The notes under the pieces were generated by a model that saw only the letters and a program-made list of their open reading frames with translations, made no database searches and was not told the DNA's origin. A stretch of DNA of 64,000 nt, taken from contig NZ_WMBB01000002.1 of the NCBI RefSeq assembly GCF_009708175.1, positions 1 through 64,000 of the forward strand, given 5' to 3'. Below, in pieces: positions 53,313-64,000 of the stretch. Numbering within the stretch: position 1 is the stretch's first letter; each line of letters opens with the position of its first letter. The translations under genes were made by a program, and so were the position numbers. This DNA is from Nocardia aurantiaca. GTDB taxonomy: Bacteria > Actinomycetota > Actinomycetes > Mycobacteriales > Mycobacteriaceae.

Positions 53313-54083
53313 CTAGCGCGCTTCCGGCCGGCGATACGCCACCAGCACGATCACGGCGGCCACCAGCACCAACAGCAGCGAAAGCGCCACGGCGGCATCC
53401 GGATCGGACTCGCGCTGGAGGTAGATCTCCAGCGGCAGGGTGCGGGTCCTGCCCTGCAGGCTGCCCGCGAAGGTGAGCGTCGCGCCGAACTCGCCCAGGG
53501 CGCGGGCGAAGGCCAGGATCGTGCCCGACACCAGGGCCGGGCGCAGCAGCGGCAGCGTCACCCGCCACCACACCAGCCACGGCCGCGCTCCCAGCGTCGC
53601 GGCGATCCGTTCGTAGCGGTCACCCGCGGTGCGCATGGCGCCCTCCAGCGTGATCACCAGGAACGGCAGCGCCACGAAGGTCTGGGCCAGCACCACGGCC
53701 GTCGTGCTGAAGGCGATGCGGACGCCGAGCGACTCGAGCTCATGGCCCACCGGCCCGTTCCGTCCGAACAGGTACAACAACGCCAGGCCACCCACCACCG
53801 GCGGTAATACCAAGGGCAGCAGCACCAGCGCGCGCAGCACCGGCAGCACGCCCCAGCGCGAGCGGGCCAGCACCGCGGCCATCGGCACGCCCAGCAGCAC
53901 GCACAGCACCGCGGCCGCCAGCGAAGTGCGCAGGCTCAGCAGCAGCGCCACCCGCGAGGACTCCGAGGTGATCAGGTCCAGGAAATGCGACCAGTCCACC
54001 GCCCCGGTCAGCGCTACCAGGGGGCCGGCCACCAGCACGAAGCCGATGGCCGCCGGCAGCAGCAACCAGACCGGAGGTTTCAT
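53313..54083 (-). CDS. modB: Molybdate ABC transporter permease
   Basis: A 256-residue permease with five to six helices. The EAA loop ([38 protein letters not shown]) and ModB-typical [16 protein letters not shown] are present. The ATG at 54083 overlaps the modA stop by one base (TGATG). Confidence 0.93.
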   Translation of the reverse strand: MKPPVWLLLPAAIGFVLVAGPLVALTGAVDWSHFLDLITSESSRVALLLSLRTSLAAAVLCVLLGVPMAAVLARSRWGVLPVLRALVLLPLVLPPVVGGLALLYLFGRNGPVGHELESLGVRIAFSTTAVVLAQTFVALPFLVITLEGAMRTAGDRYERIAATLGARPWLVWWRVTLPLLRPALVSGTILAFARALGEFGATLTFAGSLQGRTRTLPLEIYLQRESDPDAAVALSLLLVLVAAVIVLVAYRRPEAR

Positions 54084-54913
54084 CACGGCAGTCCGAAACC
54101 GGCCTGCCGCAGCGCCTTCCGGCCGTCCGGCCCGGTGACCAGCGTGACGAAGTCCTTCGCGGCCTCGGCGTTCTTCGAATCCGTTACGGCGGCGATGGGA
54201 TAGACGTTCACCGCGGTCGACGACTCCGGAAAGTTCACGGTGGTCACCTTGGCGCCCGCACCCGCGGCGTCGGTGACGTAGACCAGGCCCGCGTCGGCCT
54301 GTCCCGAGGTCACCTTGGCCAGCACGTCGGTCACCGAGGACTCCTCGCTCACCGGCGAAATCGACACATTCGCAGCGGAAGTCACCTTCCTGGCGGCCGA
54401 ACCACACGGCACCTGCGGCGCGCACACCACCAGGCGCAGGTCCGGCTTGGACAGATCGGACAGCGATCCGATGTGCGCCGGATTACCCGGCGGCGTCACG
54501 ATGGTCAGGGAATTGGTGGCGAAGGTCTGCGGTCGGTCGGTGATCCGGCCGCCCTTGACCGCCTTGTCCATGTTCGCCTGATCGGCGGAGGCGAAGACAT
54601 CGGCGGGCGCGCCCTGGTTCAACTGCGCCGCCAGATCCGAGGAGCCAGCGAAGGAGAAGGCCACCCTGGTGCCGGGATGCGCGCTCTCGTACTGGGTGCC
54701 CAGCTGGGTGAACACCCGCTGGAGCGAGGCGGCCGCGAACACGGTGATCGTCTTGGTGTCACCGCTGGTCGACGAGGAACCACAGCCCGACAGCAGGCCC
54801 GCGCCCAGCACCGCGGTCGCGGCCAGGGCGGCGCCCGACCTGGAACCTAGGCCACGCCACCGGTTTCCGCGGCGGTCTCCACCACGACCGTGGTGGCCTT
54901 CACGCTCGCCCAC
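54083..54913 (-). CDS. modA: Molybdate-binding lipoprotein
   Basis: A receptor protein of about 276 residues. The lipobox LLSGC precedes the mature N-terminus. [12 protein letters not shown] and [24 protein letters not shown] are ModA-specific. The start is uncertain: the GTG at 54913 gives a charged n-region followed by the hydrophobic core, and overlaps the regulator gene by 67 bp. An ATG-less stretch leaves no better choice close to the lipobox. Confidence 0.88.
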   Translation of the reverse strand: MGEREGHHGRGGDRRGNRWRGLGSRSGAALAATAVLGAGLLSGCGSSSTSGDTKTITVFAAASLQRVFTQLGTQYESAHPGTRVAFSFAGSSDLAAQLNQGAPADVFASADQANMDKAVKGGRITDRPQTFATNSLTIVTPPGNPAHIGSLSDLSKPDLRLVVCAPQVPCGSAARKVTSAANVSISPVSEESSVTDVLAKVTSGQADAGLVYVTDAAGAGAKVTTVNFPESSTAVNVYPIAAVTDSKNAEAAKDFVTLVTGPDGRKALRQAGFGLP

Positions 54914-55293
54914 GCCACGCTGCCTGGTCGCAGCCCCAGCTCGCGCACCGACTCGCTGCTCATCAACGACACGACTGTGAACGGTCCGCATTGCATCTCC
55001 ACCTGTGCCATCACGGTATCGGTCACCACCCTGGTGACCAGTCCCGGAAACCGATTGCGTGCCGAACTGGCGCTACCCATCCGGGTCTGTGGAGTGCGGG
55101 CTTGCTCGACGGCCAGTTCCGCGAGCTCCTTGCCATCCACCACCAGGCGACCGGACTCGTCCTTGCGCGCGGACAGCATGCCGCCGTCGATCCAGCGGCG
55201 CACGGTGTCGTCGCTGACACCCAACAGCCGGGCAGCGTCGCGAATCCGAATGTCGGGCACAGAAGGGAGGATATAGCCGCAACTGCGGGACAT
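54847..55293 (-). CDS. HTH-TOBE molybdenum-responsive regulator
   Basis: A 148-residue protein joining a MerR/excisionase-like helix-turn-helix (RIRDAARLLGVSDDTVRRWIDGG) to one TOBE (molybdate-binding) domain ([37 protein letters not shown]). This fusion is typical upstream of mod genes in actinobacteria. It is first in the operon, and its end overlaps modA. A CCGCA-AC-TGCGG repeat (55277-55288) lies at its start. Confidence 0.85.
   Translation of the reverse strand: MSRSCGYILPSVPDIRIRDAARLLGVSDDTVRRWIDGGMLSARKDESGRLVVDGKELAELAVEQARTPQTRMGSASSARNRFPGLVTRVVTDTVMAQVEMQCGPFTVVSLMSSESVRELGLRPGSVAWASVKATTVVVETAAETGGVA
55277..55288. promoter_or_regulatory. Short inverted repeat at the start of the mod operon
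   Basis: CCGCA (55277-55281) and TGCGG (55284-55288) form a 12-bp repeat next to an ATATA stretch (55271-55275) in the first codons of the HTH-TOBE gene. It could be an operator or, if a later GTG start at 55260 is used, part of the promoter. Confidence 0.35.
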
Positions 55294-55400
55294 ACAATCC
55301 GATTACTCCGTGGATGCGGAACATGAAACCTCGAATAGCGCTACTGTTCAGTGTCGTGTCGGTGGCGCCGACGCCGGCGGCCAGTACGCTCGAAGCAATC

Positions 55401-56228
55401 ATGGCCACGTATTTCGATCCGAAGGCCTGGTCACCCTTGCGCGCGGTGGACCTGGGCATGGACCTCGGAAGACGCCTGTTCGACCAGAGCTGGCTGGATC
55501 AGTGGACGAGTTTCACCACCGCCTGGCTCGAACCGGCCGCGGACTTCGGAGCCGGGACGGTCACCGCGCTCATGCCCGACGTGCTCATGACCCTGCTGTC
55601 GGAAGGCATCCTCAGCCAGTTCGGTGGGCAGGAGGTCAAGGCCACCCTGCTCGGCCACGATCTGCGGGCCACCCTGCATACGCTGAAGGTCCGCCGGCGC
55701 GGTGCGCACTTCCAGACCAAGACCGTGCTCACCGGTCTGCTCTGGAACACCCATCCGATCGAGGAACTGACCGTCATCGCCCACGGCGTACGGCTCATCC
55801 CCGGCGTCCCCACCAAGGTGCGCACCTCACAACTCGACCTCAGCGGCGTGATAACCCTTGCGGCACTGCTGGACTGGATCAACACCTGGCAACCCGACTG
55901 GGAACTCGAACCCGCCGCCGACGGGCTCATCCTCGCCCGGCACCGCCGCCGCCGGATCCGGGCGCTGGCCGCGGCCGAGATCACCGACAATGTGCTGTCC
56001 ATCACCGTGCACCGCGCCCACTGGCGAAAAGTGCGCGCGCCCAAGCGATTCACCACGCTCAACCCGATCCCGTTGTCGGGCCTGCCCAGTCAGGCGCGAA
56101 TCAGCCGGGCCGAGCACGTCGGCGAGCACGTCTTCTTCACCGTCGACCTGCCCGGGGTGACCGGATCGTTCGACCTGGCCCAGATTCGAGCGGCCATCGT
56201 CGCGGGGACGACGCTCATCATCTTCTGA
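55401..56228 (+). CDS. Unassigned protein, possibly a lipid-binding beta fold
   Basis: A 275-residue protein without signal peptide from the ATG at 55401 (MATYFDPKAWSPLRAVDLGMDLG). The middle has alternating short strands (LRATLHTLKVRRRGAHFQTKT, VIAHGVRLIPGVPTKVRTSQ), reminiscent of LmeA/DUF2993 lipid-binding domains. A helical WINTWQPDWELEPAADG segment follows. The similarity is weak, and no function is claimed. It is divergent from the mod operon and convergent with pcnA. Confidence 0.7.
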   Translation: MATYFDPKAWSPLRAVDLGMDLGRRLFDQSWLDQWTSFTTAWLEPAADFGAGTVTALMPDVLMTLLSEGILSQFGGQEVKATLLGHDLRATLHTLKVRRRGAHFQTKTVLTGLLWNTHPIEELTVIAHGVRLIPGVPTKVRTSQLDLSGVITLAALLDWINTWQPDWELEPAADGLILARHRRRRIRALAAAEITDNVLSITVHRAHWRKVRAPKRFTTLNPIPLSGLPSQARISRAEHVGEHVFFTVDLPGVTGSFDLAQIRAAIVAGTTLIIF

Positions 56229-56289
56229 GCGGGCCCCGTCATCCCGGCATGTTCTGGGCCGGGCCAGAAGCGCGCCGGAATGGGCGACC

Positions 56290-57756
<1,467 letters not shown>

Positions 57757-57915
57757 GAAAACGCAGCTTAGTCGCTAGGGGGCCCGATCCCCGAAAAGCG
57801 CCCGGCCACGGCCGGTGAGCACCCGGCGTGCCGCGCCACGACCGGTGTCTACCTGCTACGAGAGCTCTGTATATATAGGAGCCACCGCGCTGGGGCGGGC
57901 CGGAGCGCCGTCCCC

Positions 57916-57930
57916 TATAGACTGACGCAG
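57916..57930 (+). promoter_or_regulatory. Extended -10 just before the NUDIX gene, possible leaderless start
   Basis: TATAGA (57916-57921) ends 8 bp before the GTG at 57930, so transcription would begin at or next to the start codon. No Shine-Dalgarno is present, in line with a leaderless transcript. No clear -35 is seen. Confidence 0.4.
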
Positions 57931-58484
57931 TGTCCCCGGCCGATCGCGCGAACAGTCGACGCCGCCAGCCCCGGCGGCGTGGTTCGGCCGGTAATGCGGC
58001 GAAATCCACCGGTGCGGCGAAACCGCGCATGCGCACCGTCCGCGAGACCTCCGCGGGCGGGCTGGTGGTGGACGGCCTCGACGGCCCCAGCGAGAAGCGC
58101 TGCGCCGCCCTCATCGGACGAACCGACCGGCGTGGACGGTTGCTCTGGTCGCTGCCCAAGGGGCACATCGAAGAGGGCGAGACCGCCGTGCAGGCGGCCA
58201 TTCGCGAGGTGCAGGAGGAGACCGGCATCCACGGCACCGTGGTCGCCGAACTCGGCAGCATCGACTACTGGTTCGTCACCGAGGGCCGGCGGGTACACAA
58301 AACCGTGCACCACTATCTGATGCGCTCGCTCGGGGGTGAACTCTCCGACGCCGACGTCGAGGTCACCAAGGTCGCATGGGTTCCCTTGAGCGAACTAGAC
58401 TCCCGGCTCGCCTACGCTGACGAGCGCAGGCTGGCCGAGGTCGCCAACCGGCTGATCGACCGGATGGAGAACGGCAGACAATGA
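57930..58484 (+). CDS. NUDIX hydrolase, MutT4 type
   Basis: A 184-residue Nudix enzyme with a basic N-terminal extension ([10 protein letters not shown]). The Nudix box starts [22 protein letters not shown]. It matches Rv3908 by position and layout. The family removes oxidised nucleotides or other nucleoside diphosphates. The GTG at 57930 may be leaderless. The TGA overlaps the DUF6049 gene (ATGA). Confidence 0.88.
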   Translation: MSPADRANSRRRQPRRRGSAGNAAKSTGAAKPRMRTVRETSAGGLVVDGLDGPSEKRCAALIGRTDRRGRLLWSLPKGHIEEGETAVQAAIREVQEETGIHGTVVAELGSIDYWFVTEGRRVHKTVHHYLMRSLGGELSDADVEVTKVAWVPLSELDSRLAYADERRLAEVANRLIDRMENGRQ

Positions 58485-61000
58485 CGCGTACGGGATCGCA
58501 GCGCCCGCTGCTTTCACTCGTCGCGGTACTGCTGGCGGTGCTCACGACGCTGGGAATCGGACCCGGAATCGGCACACCCATTGCCGCCGCCGAACCCACC
58601 GGCAGCGGCAGCGCGGAATCGAACGGACCGAAATTCCTGAAGCTATCGCTGGATTCGGTGACGCCCACCTCCATCACCGCGACCAGCGACCCCTACTTCG
58701 TGGTGTCGGGGACCGTCACCAATATCGGGGACCGGCCGGTGGACGACGTCAGCATCCGCATCCAACGCGGCGCCCCCGTCACCAGCCCCAGCGGCCTGCG
58801 CTCCACCCTGCGCCTGGACCAGATCAACTACGACATCAACGGCGAATTCCAGGATGTCGCAGAACAATTGACACCCGGACAGCGCAAACAGTTCAGCCTC
58901 ACCGTCGCCCTGCGCGCGGGAACCGATCTGCCCAGCGGGATCTCGTCGCTGGACATCGACTCGCCGGGCGTCTACCCGCTACTGCTCAATGTGAACGGCC
59001 AGCCCGCCTACGGCGGCCAGGCCCGCCTCGACGACGCACGCTTCCTGCTGCCCGTGCTCGGCGTGCCCGGCGCCGCCGACCCCAAACACGCGACCGCCCA
59101 GCCCACCCCGTCCGCCGTGGACGCCCCGCCGGTGGCCACCACCATGCTGTGGCCGCTGGCCGACCGGCCCCGCCTGGTGGCCGGACAACCCGGCGCCCCG
59201 GACGGGCAGGCCCTGCTCACCGATGACGACCTGGCCGCGTCGCTCGCGCAGGGCGGACGACTGGACCAGCTGCTGTCCGCGCTGGAGAGCATGATCAAGC
59301 CCGACAGCGGGCGCGACCGCAGCCTCGTCAACGCGATCTGCCTGGCCGTCGACCCGGACCTGCTCATCACCGTGTCCGACATGACCAGGGACTACCGGGT
59401 GCTGGCCAGTCCCTCGGACCCGGACGGGCCCACCCGTTCCGGCGCCGGGAGCCACGCCGCCAAGGCCTGGCTGGAACGGCTGCGCGCGCTCGCACCCGGA
59501 ATGTGCGTGGTAGCGCTGCCCTTCGCGCAGGTCGACCCGACCGCGCTGGCCGCCGCCGGGGACGTCACCCTGACCGACCGGGCGCTCAACGCACCCGCCG
59601 ACCTGATCGACTCCATCCTCACGGTGAAATCGGTGCGCGGCGTGGCCGTTCCGGACGCCGGCACCGTGGACACCGAGGGCGCCACCCTCTTCGCACACCA
59701 CGGCTTCACCACCACCGTCCTCGCCGACAATGCCGTGACCACCGGCGACGCCCGCGCCAACCTCATCTCCGCCAAGACCCCGCCCGGCGGCGGAACCGAA
59801 CCCGGGACGCCCGACGTGGTGAACCTCGCCGACGTCACGGTGCCGCCCGCCGCGGGCGCGACACCACCGGCGGCCCCTGCCGCCCTGCATGCCGCCACCT
59901 TCGACATCTGGGCCGCGACCGCCCTGGCCGCCATCGGATCCAATCCGCCCACCCCGCCCTTCACCCCGGACAAGGTCCGCTACGACGTCACCAACGACTC
60001 CCGCGCCGCCCGGCTGCAGGACGCGCTCGGGGCGATCACGTGGACCGCGCTGAACCCGCAGCCCGGCCGGGCGCGCTCGGCGCTGCTGGTACCGCCGCAG
60101 CAGTGGGGCGCCAACCGCGACGAGGCCTCGGCCGTCCTGGCCCAGCTGGACCTGCTGGTGAAGAACGGCCTCGCCACGCCGCGGCCGTTCACCGACCTGC
60201 TCGCGCAGCAGCCTGATCCGCAGGGTTTTCAGCTCGACTATCCGAGCCGGGCCGCCGACGACGCGGTGCCCGCGCGCTACGCCGAACCCGTGCACCAGCA
60301 GGCGCAGCGCATCACCGAGCTGATGAGCGCGCTGGTAGACGTGCCGCAGCAGGAACTCAGCCCGCGCGCCTTCCTCAATCCGCTGCGTGACGATCTGATC
60401 CGGGTGCTGTCGCTGTCCGACCGCCGGGCCGGGGCCGCCACCGCGGACACCAATGCCCAGCGCCGCCTCGACCAGACCACCAAAACCATGGACAACCTGT
60501 TCGGTTCGGTGACGGTGCTGCCGCCCGGCGGCGTCTATACCCTCGCCTCCGAACAGAGTCCGCTGCTGCTGGTGGCCCGCAACGACCTGCCGGTGGCCAT
60601 TCGGGTGCGGTTCAAAATCGGCGCACCGGCCGAGACGAACATCACTGATATCGGCGAACAGCAGCTGCCCGCCAAGGGGAATCGATCCTTCCAGATCCCC
60701 ACCGAGGTTTCCGACAGCAGAAACCTGGTCATTCCCATCGCGCTCACCACACCCGACGGCGTGCCGCTCGGCAATGCGGTATCGGTATCGGTGCGGTCCA
60801 ACGCCTACGGTCAGGTGTTGGCAATAATTACAGCGTGCGCCTGTGCACTGCTGCTCCTGCTGGTCGGTCGCCGGTTGTGGCACCGCTTCCGCGGGCAGTC
60901 CGACCCGGCCGACGAAGAGTTCGACCCGGGGACGCAAGACAGGGTCACCAGGAACCGGCGCGCGCGTAAGCGGGACATGAAAGAACAGGAGGCACGGTGA
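58481..61000 (+). CDS. DUF6049 family exported protein
   Basis: An 839-residue protein. It has a signal sequence ([18 protein letters not shown]), a large Ala/Pro-rich extracytoplasmic region beginning with an Ig-like strand set ([25 protein letters not shown]), and one C-terminal helix ([21 protein letters not shown]). A basic cytoplasmic tail follows. It corresponds to Rv3909. The conserved neighbour of MurJ suggests a cell-envelope role that is not defined. It overlaps both neighbours by 4 bp. Confidence 0.9.
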   Translation: MTRTGSQRPLLSLVAVLLAVLTTLGIGPGIGTPIAAAEPTGSGSAESNGPKFLKLSLDSVTPTSITATSDPYFVVSGTVTNIGDRPVDDVSIRIQRGAPVTSPSGLRSTLRLDQINYDINGEFQDVAEQLTPGQRKQFSLTVALRAGTDLPSGISSLDIDSPGVYPLLLNVNGQPAYGGQARLDDARFLLPVLGVPGAADPKHATAQPTPSAVDAPPVATTMLWPLADRPRLVAGQPGAPDGQALLTDDDLAASLAQGGRLDQLLSALESMIKPDSGRDRSLVNAICLAVDPDLLITVSDMTRDYRVLASPSDPDGPTRSGAGSHAAKAWLERLRALAPGMCVVALPFAQVDPTALAAAGDVTLTDRALNAPADLIDSILTVKSVRGVAVPDAGTVDTEGATLFAHHGFTTTVLADNAVTTGDARANLISAKTPPGGGTEPGTPDVVNLADVTVPPAAGATPPAAPAALHAATFDIWAATALAAIGSNPPTPPFTPDKVRYDVTNDSRAARLQDALGAITWTALNPQPGRARSALLVPPQQWGANRDEASAVLAQLDLLVKNGLATPRPFTDLLAQQPDPQGFQLDYPSRAADDAVPARYAEPVHQQAQRITELMSALVDVPQQELSPRAFLNPLRDDLIRVLSLSDRRAGAATADTNAQRRLDQTTKTMDNLFGSVTVLPPGGVYTLASEQSPLLLVARNDLPVAIRVRFKIGAPAETNITDIGEQQLPAKGNRSFQIPTEVSDSRNLVIPIALTTPDGVPLGNAVSVSVRSNAYGQVLAIITACACALLLLLVGRRLWHRFRGQSDPADEEFDPGTQDRVTRNRRARKRDMKEQEAR

Positions 61001-64000
61001 GCGAGTACGGCGGGCCGCGCTCATCCGGCCGACCAGACGGACCCGACGGGCCGCCGCCGCGGCGCACGCCATCGGCACCGTGGGAACGCGGCGTGCCCCG
61101 GCCCGCGCCGCGCGGCCCCCAGGGCCCCGCTTCCGGACAGCAGAGCCGGGTAGCCGGGCCGCAAGGTCCGGGCTCCGGACAGCAGCGGTCGATTCCGGGC
61201 AATCCACAGGGGATTCCGGGCCGCCCATATCCGGGCCAACCGTCCGGTCCGCAACGGCAGGTGCCGCCCCCTGGTGAATCCGGACCCATCATGCACCGGC
61301 CCCGACCCCAGCAGGGACGCCCGGATCCCCGTGCGGGCGGGCGTATCCCGCCCGAAGAGCGTTACCACTGGGGACACCCCGGCAACGAAGGTGACCGCCC
61401 GCCCGGCGTCGGGCCACGGTCCCTACCTTCCAACGAGCAGCGCTACCCGACACCCTCGATGTCGAACCCGCGGTCCGGTGGATCGCCGAGCGGGCTCCAG
61501 CGCCGAGCCATGCCGCAGAAGCAGGCCGCCGCGACGGCGCAGCAGGTGGAAGAAAAGCCGGATAATTCGAACGCGAGGCTGGTCCGTGACTCCGGATCCA
61601 TCGCGATCGCGACTCTGGTCAGCCGCATCACCGGCTTCGGCAAAACGGTACTGCTGCTGACGGTTCTCGGCCCGGCCATCGCCTCGGCCTTTACCGTGTC
61701 CAGCACGATCCCGACCATGATCTCCGAGCTGCTGCTCGGCGCGGTGCTGACCGCGATCGTGGTGCCCACGCTGGTGCGCGCCGAGAAAGAGGACGCCGAC
61801 GGCGGAGCCGCTTTCGTCAGGCGGCTGGTCACAGCCGCATTCACCGTGCTGGCCACCGGCACCGTACTGGCCACGGCGCTGGCGCCGGTGCTGACCAGGC
61901 ACGTATTCCTGTCCGATGACGGAAAGGTCAACACGGCGCTCACCACCGCGCTGACCTACCTGCTGTTGCCCGCGGTCCTCTTCTACGGCATGTCGGCACT
62001 GCTGATGGCCATCCTGAATACGCACGGCAGGTTCAAACCCGGTGCGTGGGCACCAGTTCTGAACAACATCGTGGTGCTGGTCGTCCTTGGGCTCTACGCT
62101 CTGACGCCGGGGGAGATCACTCTCAATCCGGTTCGGATGAGCGAGCCCAAGCTGCTCTTGCTCGGCGTCGGCGTGACCCTCGGTGTTGTCGTGCAGGTCG
62201 TAAGTCTGCTGCCGACCATTCGCCGCGAGGGGATCGACCTGCGGCCGCTCTGGGGTGTTGATGCGCGACTCAAACAGTTCGCGGGCATGGGCGCGGCCAT
62301 CATCCTCTACGTCTTCATCAGCCAGGCCGGCCTCACGATCTCAACCCGGATCTCATCACACTGGGACATCGCCGGACCCGCGATCTACCAGAACGCCTGG
62401 GCACTACTGCAATTGCCATACGGCGTCATCGGCGTCACGCTGCTGACCGCGATCATGCCGCGGCTGAGCCGCAACGCGGCGGCCGACGACACCCCCGCCG
62501 TGGTCGATGATCTCGGCGCGGCGACTCGCCTCACCATGATCGCGCTCATGCCGATCGTCACCTTCTTCACCTTTGCTGGACCTCAGATCGGCCAGGCCAT
62601 GTACGGCTACGGCCGATTCGGAGGGGACGCCGCCCGACTCGGCGAGGCTGTATCCTGGTCTGCCTTCACGCTGATCCCCTACGCGATGGTGCTGATTCAC
62701 CTACGCGTGTTCTACGCGCGGGAACAGGCGTGGACTCCCACTTGGATCATCCTCGGCATCACCACAGTCAAAGTGGTGCTCTCCGTCGCAGCGCCGACGT
62801 TCGTGTCGGCGGACCACGTCGTTATCGCGCTCGGTGTCGCTAATGGCTTCGGATTTCTGTCCGGCGCGATCATCGGCGGCTGGCTGCTGCACCGCAGCCT
62901 CGGCGATCTGCGCATGGCCAATGTCGGCCAGACCATCACCCGCGTGGTGCTGGCATCGCTGGCCGGTGGCGCGGTCCTGCTCATCGTTGACAAGGTGCTG
63001 GGCCTGCACCGGCTTTCGGACACCTTCGGCGGATTCGGCTCGCTGGTGCGGGTCGGCATCACCGCCATCGTCATGTTCGGCGTGGCCTTCGGCCTGATGC
63101 GCCTGCTCGGCATTCCCGAAATCGTGGCCATCACCGTGGCCATCTCGCGTCGCCTCGGCATCACCCCGCCCGCACCCGATCTCGACCTCGACGGCACCCC
63201 GCTCGAGGACATCCACGAGACCACTCTGCTGCCCAAACCGGATCTGCGCGCCGCGCCCTACTACTACCGCTTCGACCCGTACCTCGACGCGCAGACCATG
63301 GTGCTGCCCGTCATCCGGCCCGATGCGGTTGAACTCACCGAAAAGACCGAGTTCCCGTACCCTGTTCGGCAGGCAAGCGCAACTGCCCGATCCGGCGTGC
63401 CCGCGGACAGCCCCCGCGGCACGCCGGACAGTGCCAGGACACCGGACGGCGGCTTCCGCACGACGTCGGAGGCCGGCGCAGCGGTTCCGGCCCCGATACA
63501 TCGGTCTTCGACATACCAGGGCGAAGGAGGAACGAGGGTGAGCGACGACGCGGCAGGCGGTGTCCCAGCCGCCGAATCCGCAACGGCCGCGGGCGGCGGG
63601 CTCTCCACCGACACCCCTCCTTCCGGCAACGCCGGCGGAAAGTCCGGTGGCCCAGTCGACTCCGAGGCCCGTCCCGGCGGAGCCGGCGATGACGGCGGGC
63701 CGGAGCACCTACCGGAGGACGAGGACCACGCCGGTCCCGAAACCGGTGTGTACGAGGCCATCTCACCGCAGATGCCACCCATGCGGGTGGAGTCGCCGAG
63801 CAAGCGCATCCAGCGCGGCCCCAAGCTGACGCCCGGTGCGTCCGTGGCGGGCGGCCGGTATCGGCTGCTGGCCAGCCACGGCGGCGCGCGCGGCCTGCGG
63901 TTCTGGCAGGCCCTGGACGTGAAGCTGGACCGCGAGGTCGCCCTCACCTTCGTCGACGCCGACCAGCAGGCCACCGACAACTCCGGGCACGATGGGCCAC
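60997..64000 (+). CDS. murJ: MurJ lipid II flippase with N-terminal Pro-rich arm and C-terminal pseudokinase (3' partial)
   Basis: The frame is open from the GTG at 60997 to the edge (1,001 codons). Residues 1-190 are Pro/Gly/Gln-rich. The MurJ membrane domain starts near 192 (SGSIAIATLVSRITGFGKTVLL) and has about 14 helices. A linker leads to a kinase-like domain from about 940 (VAGGRYRLLASHGGARGLRFWQALDVKLDREVAL). The expected glycine loop is degenerate, and the VAIK Lys is replaced (VALT), so the domain is a pseudokinase like that of Rv3910, which binds FhaA to control cell-wall synthesis. The GTG overlaps the DUF6049 stop. Confidence 0.92.
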   Translation, partial: MSEYGGPRSSGRPDGPDGPPPRRTPSAPWERGVPRPAPRGPQGPASGQQSRVAGPQGPGSGQQRSIPGNPQGIPGRPYPGQPSGPQRQVPPPGESGPIMHRPRPQQGRPDPRAGGRIPPEERYHWGHPGNEGDRPPGVGPRSLPSNEQRYPTPSMSNPRSGGSPSGLQRRAMPQKQAAATAQQVEEKPDNSNARLVRDSGSIAIATLVSRITGFGKTVLLLTVLGPAIASAFTVSSTIPTMISELLLGAVLTAIVVPTLVRAEKEDADGGAAFVRRLVTAAFTVLATGTVLATALAPVLTRHVFLSDDGKVNTALTTALTYLLLPAVLFYGMSALLMAILNTHGRFKPGAWAPVLNNIVVLVVLGLYALTPGEITLNPVRMSEPKLLLLGVGVTLGVVVQVVSLLPTIRREGIDLRPLWGVDARLKQFAGMGAAIILYVFISQAGLTISTRISSHWDIAGPAIYQNAWALLQLPYGVIGVTLLTAIMPRLSRNAAADDTPAVVDDLGAATRLTMIALMPIVTFFTFAGPQIGQAMYGYGRFGGDAARLGEAVSWSAFTLIPYAMVLIHLRVFYAREQAWTPTWIILGITTVKVVLSVAAPTFVSADHVVIALGVANGFGFLSGAIIGGWLLHRSLGDLRMANVGQTITRVVLASLAGGAVLLIVDKVLGLHRLSDTFGGFGSLVRVGITAIVMFGVAFGLMRLLGIPEIVAITVAISRRLGITPPAPDLDLDGTPLEDIHETTLLPKPDLRAAPYYYRFDPYLDAQTMVLPVIRPDAVELTEKTEFPYPVRQASATARSGVPADSPRGTPDSARTPDGGFRTTSEAGAAVPAPIHRSSTYQGEGGTRVSDDAAGGVPAAESATAAGGGLSTDTPPSGNAGGKSGGPVDSEARPGGAGDDGGPEHLPEDEDHAGPETGVYEAISPQMPPMRVESPSKRIQRGPKLTPGASVAGGRYRLLASHGGARGLRFWQALDVKLDREVALTFVDADQQATDNSGHDGP
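63523..63540 (+). promoter_or_regulatory. Internal ribosome binding site within murJ
   Basis: GAAGGAGG (63523-63530) is followed after 7 bases by an in-frame GTG (63538). It would yield a soluble protein starting VSDDAAGG and containing the whole pseudokinase part. This is stronger than the site at the annotated start. Confidence 0.45.

Overview
The window is a high-GC actinobacterial chromosome segment, most likely from Nocardia or a close relative in the Mycobacteriales. Several features point that way. There is a complete yrbE-mce lipid importer locus with a KstR-type operator. A ugpA-E-B-C locus is in the gene order used by mycobacteria. There is an XRE regulator / DUF397 pair of the kind abundant in Nocardia and Streptomyces. 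The right end carries the block pcnA / mutT4-like NUDIX / DUF6049 protein / MurJ with a pseudokinase tail, which in mycobacteria lies close to the replication origin (family knowledge; the origin itself is not in the window).

Layout. 0-2.7 kb: the end of a Gly/Ala-rich protein, a double-HTH Lrp/AsnC regulator and a PucR-type regulator. 2.8-7.9 kb: a tightly overlapping five-gene operon (SDR, flavin monooxygenase, SDR, MFS carrier, TauE/SafE carrier) transcribed away from the PucR gene; it looks like a self-contained oxidation and transport unit for an unknown small molecule. 7.9-8.7 kb: a gene-free, repeat-rich stretch. 8.7-11.0 kb: an alpha/beta hydrolase overlapping its TetR-type regulator, then a second hydrolase with a cysteine in the nucleophile position. 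11.1-18.5 kb: an alcohol dehydrogenase remnant, a Tat-exported metallophosphoesterase, a DUF445 membrane protein, a DinB-like TIGR03084 protein, a membrane-anchored secreted protein, L-2-hydroxyglutarate oxidase, an SRPBCC protein and RNase HI.

18.6-28.3 kb (minus strand): yrbEA-yrbEB-mceABCDEF-mam, a Mce lipid/sterol importer with mostly 4-bp overlaps. A perfect KstR-like operator upstream suggests it is of the cholesterol-uptake (mce4) type. 28.7-31.5 kb: a secreted trypsin-fold protease, a lipoprotein and a cytochrome P450. 31.7-37.5 kb: an L,D-transpeptidase and the ugpAEBC glycerophosphodiester/glycerol-3-phosphate ABC importer, each preceded by a copy of the same roughly 135-nt structured leader-like element. 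This duplicated element is the most interesting unexplained feature of the window.

37.7-50.3 kb: an M13 zinc metallopeptidase (Zmp1/PepO type), the XRE/DUF397 pair with a divergent partner, a DUF4190 protein, a pirin, a NUDIX-MFS pair, a secreted DUF4185 protein, the 5-oxoprolinase genes pxpABC and an atypical epimerase. 50.3-55.3 kb (minus strand): a molybdate operon (HTH-TOBE regulator, modA, modB, then a DUF885 protein, then modC). 55.4-64.0 kb: an unassigned protein and the conserved pcnA / NUDIX / DUF6049 / MurJ block. The MurJ reading frame is open at the right edge.

Limits: all calls come from reading the sequence. No database search, RNA folding or transcript data were available, and several start codons are choices between alternatives, as noted.
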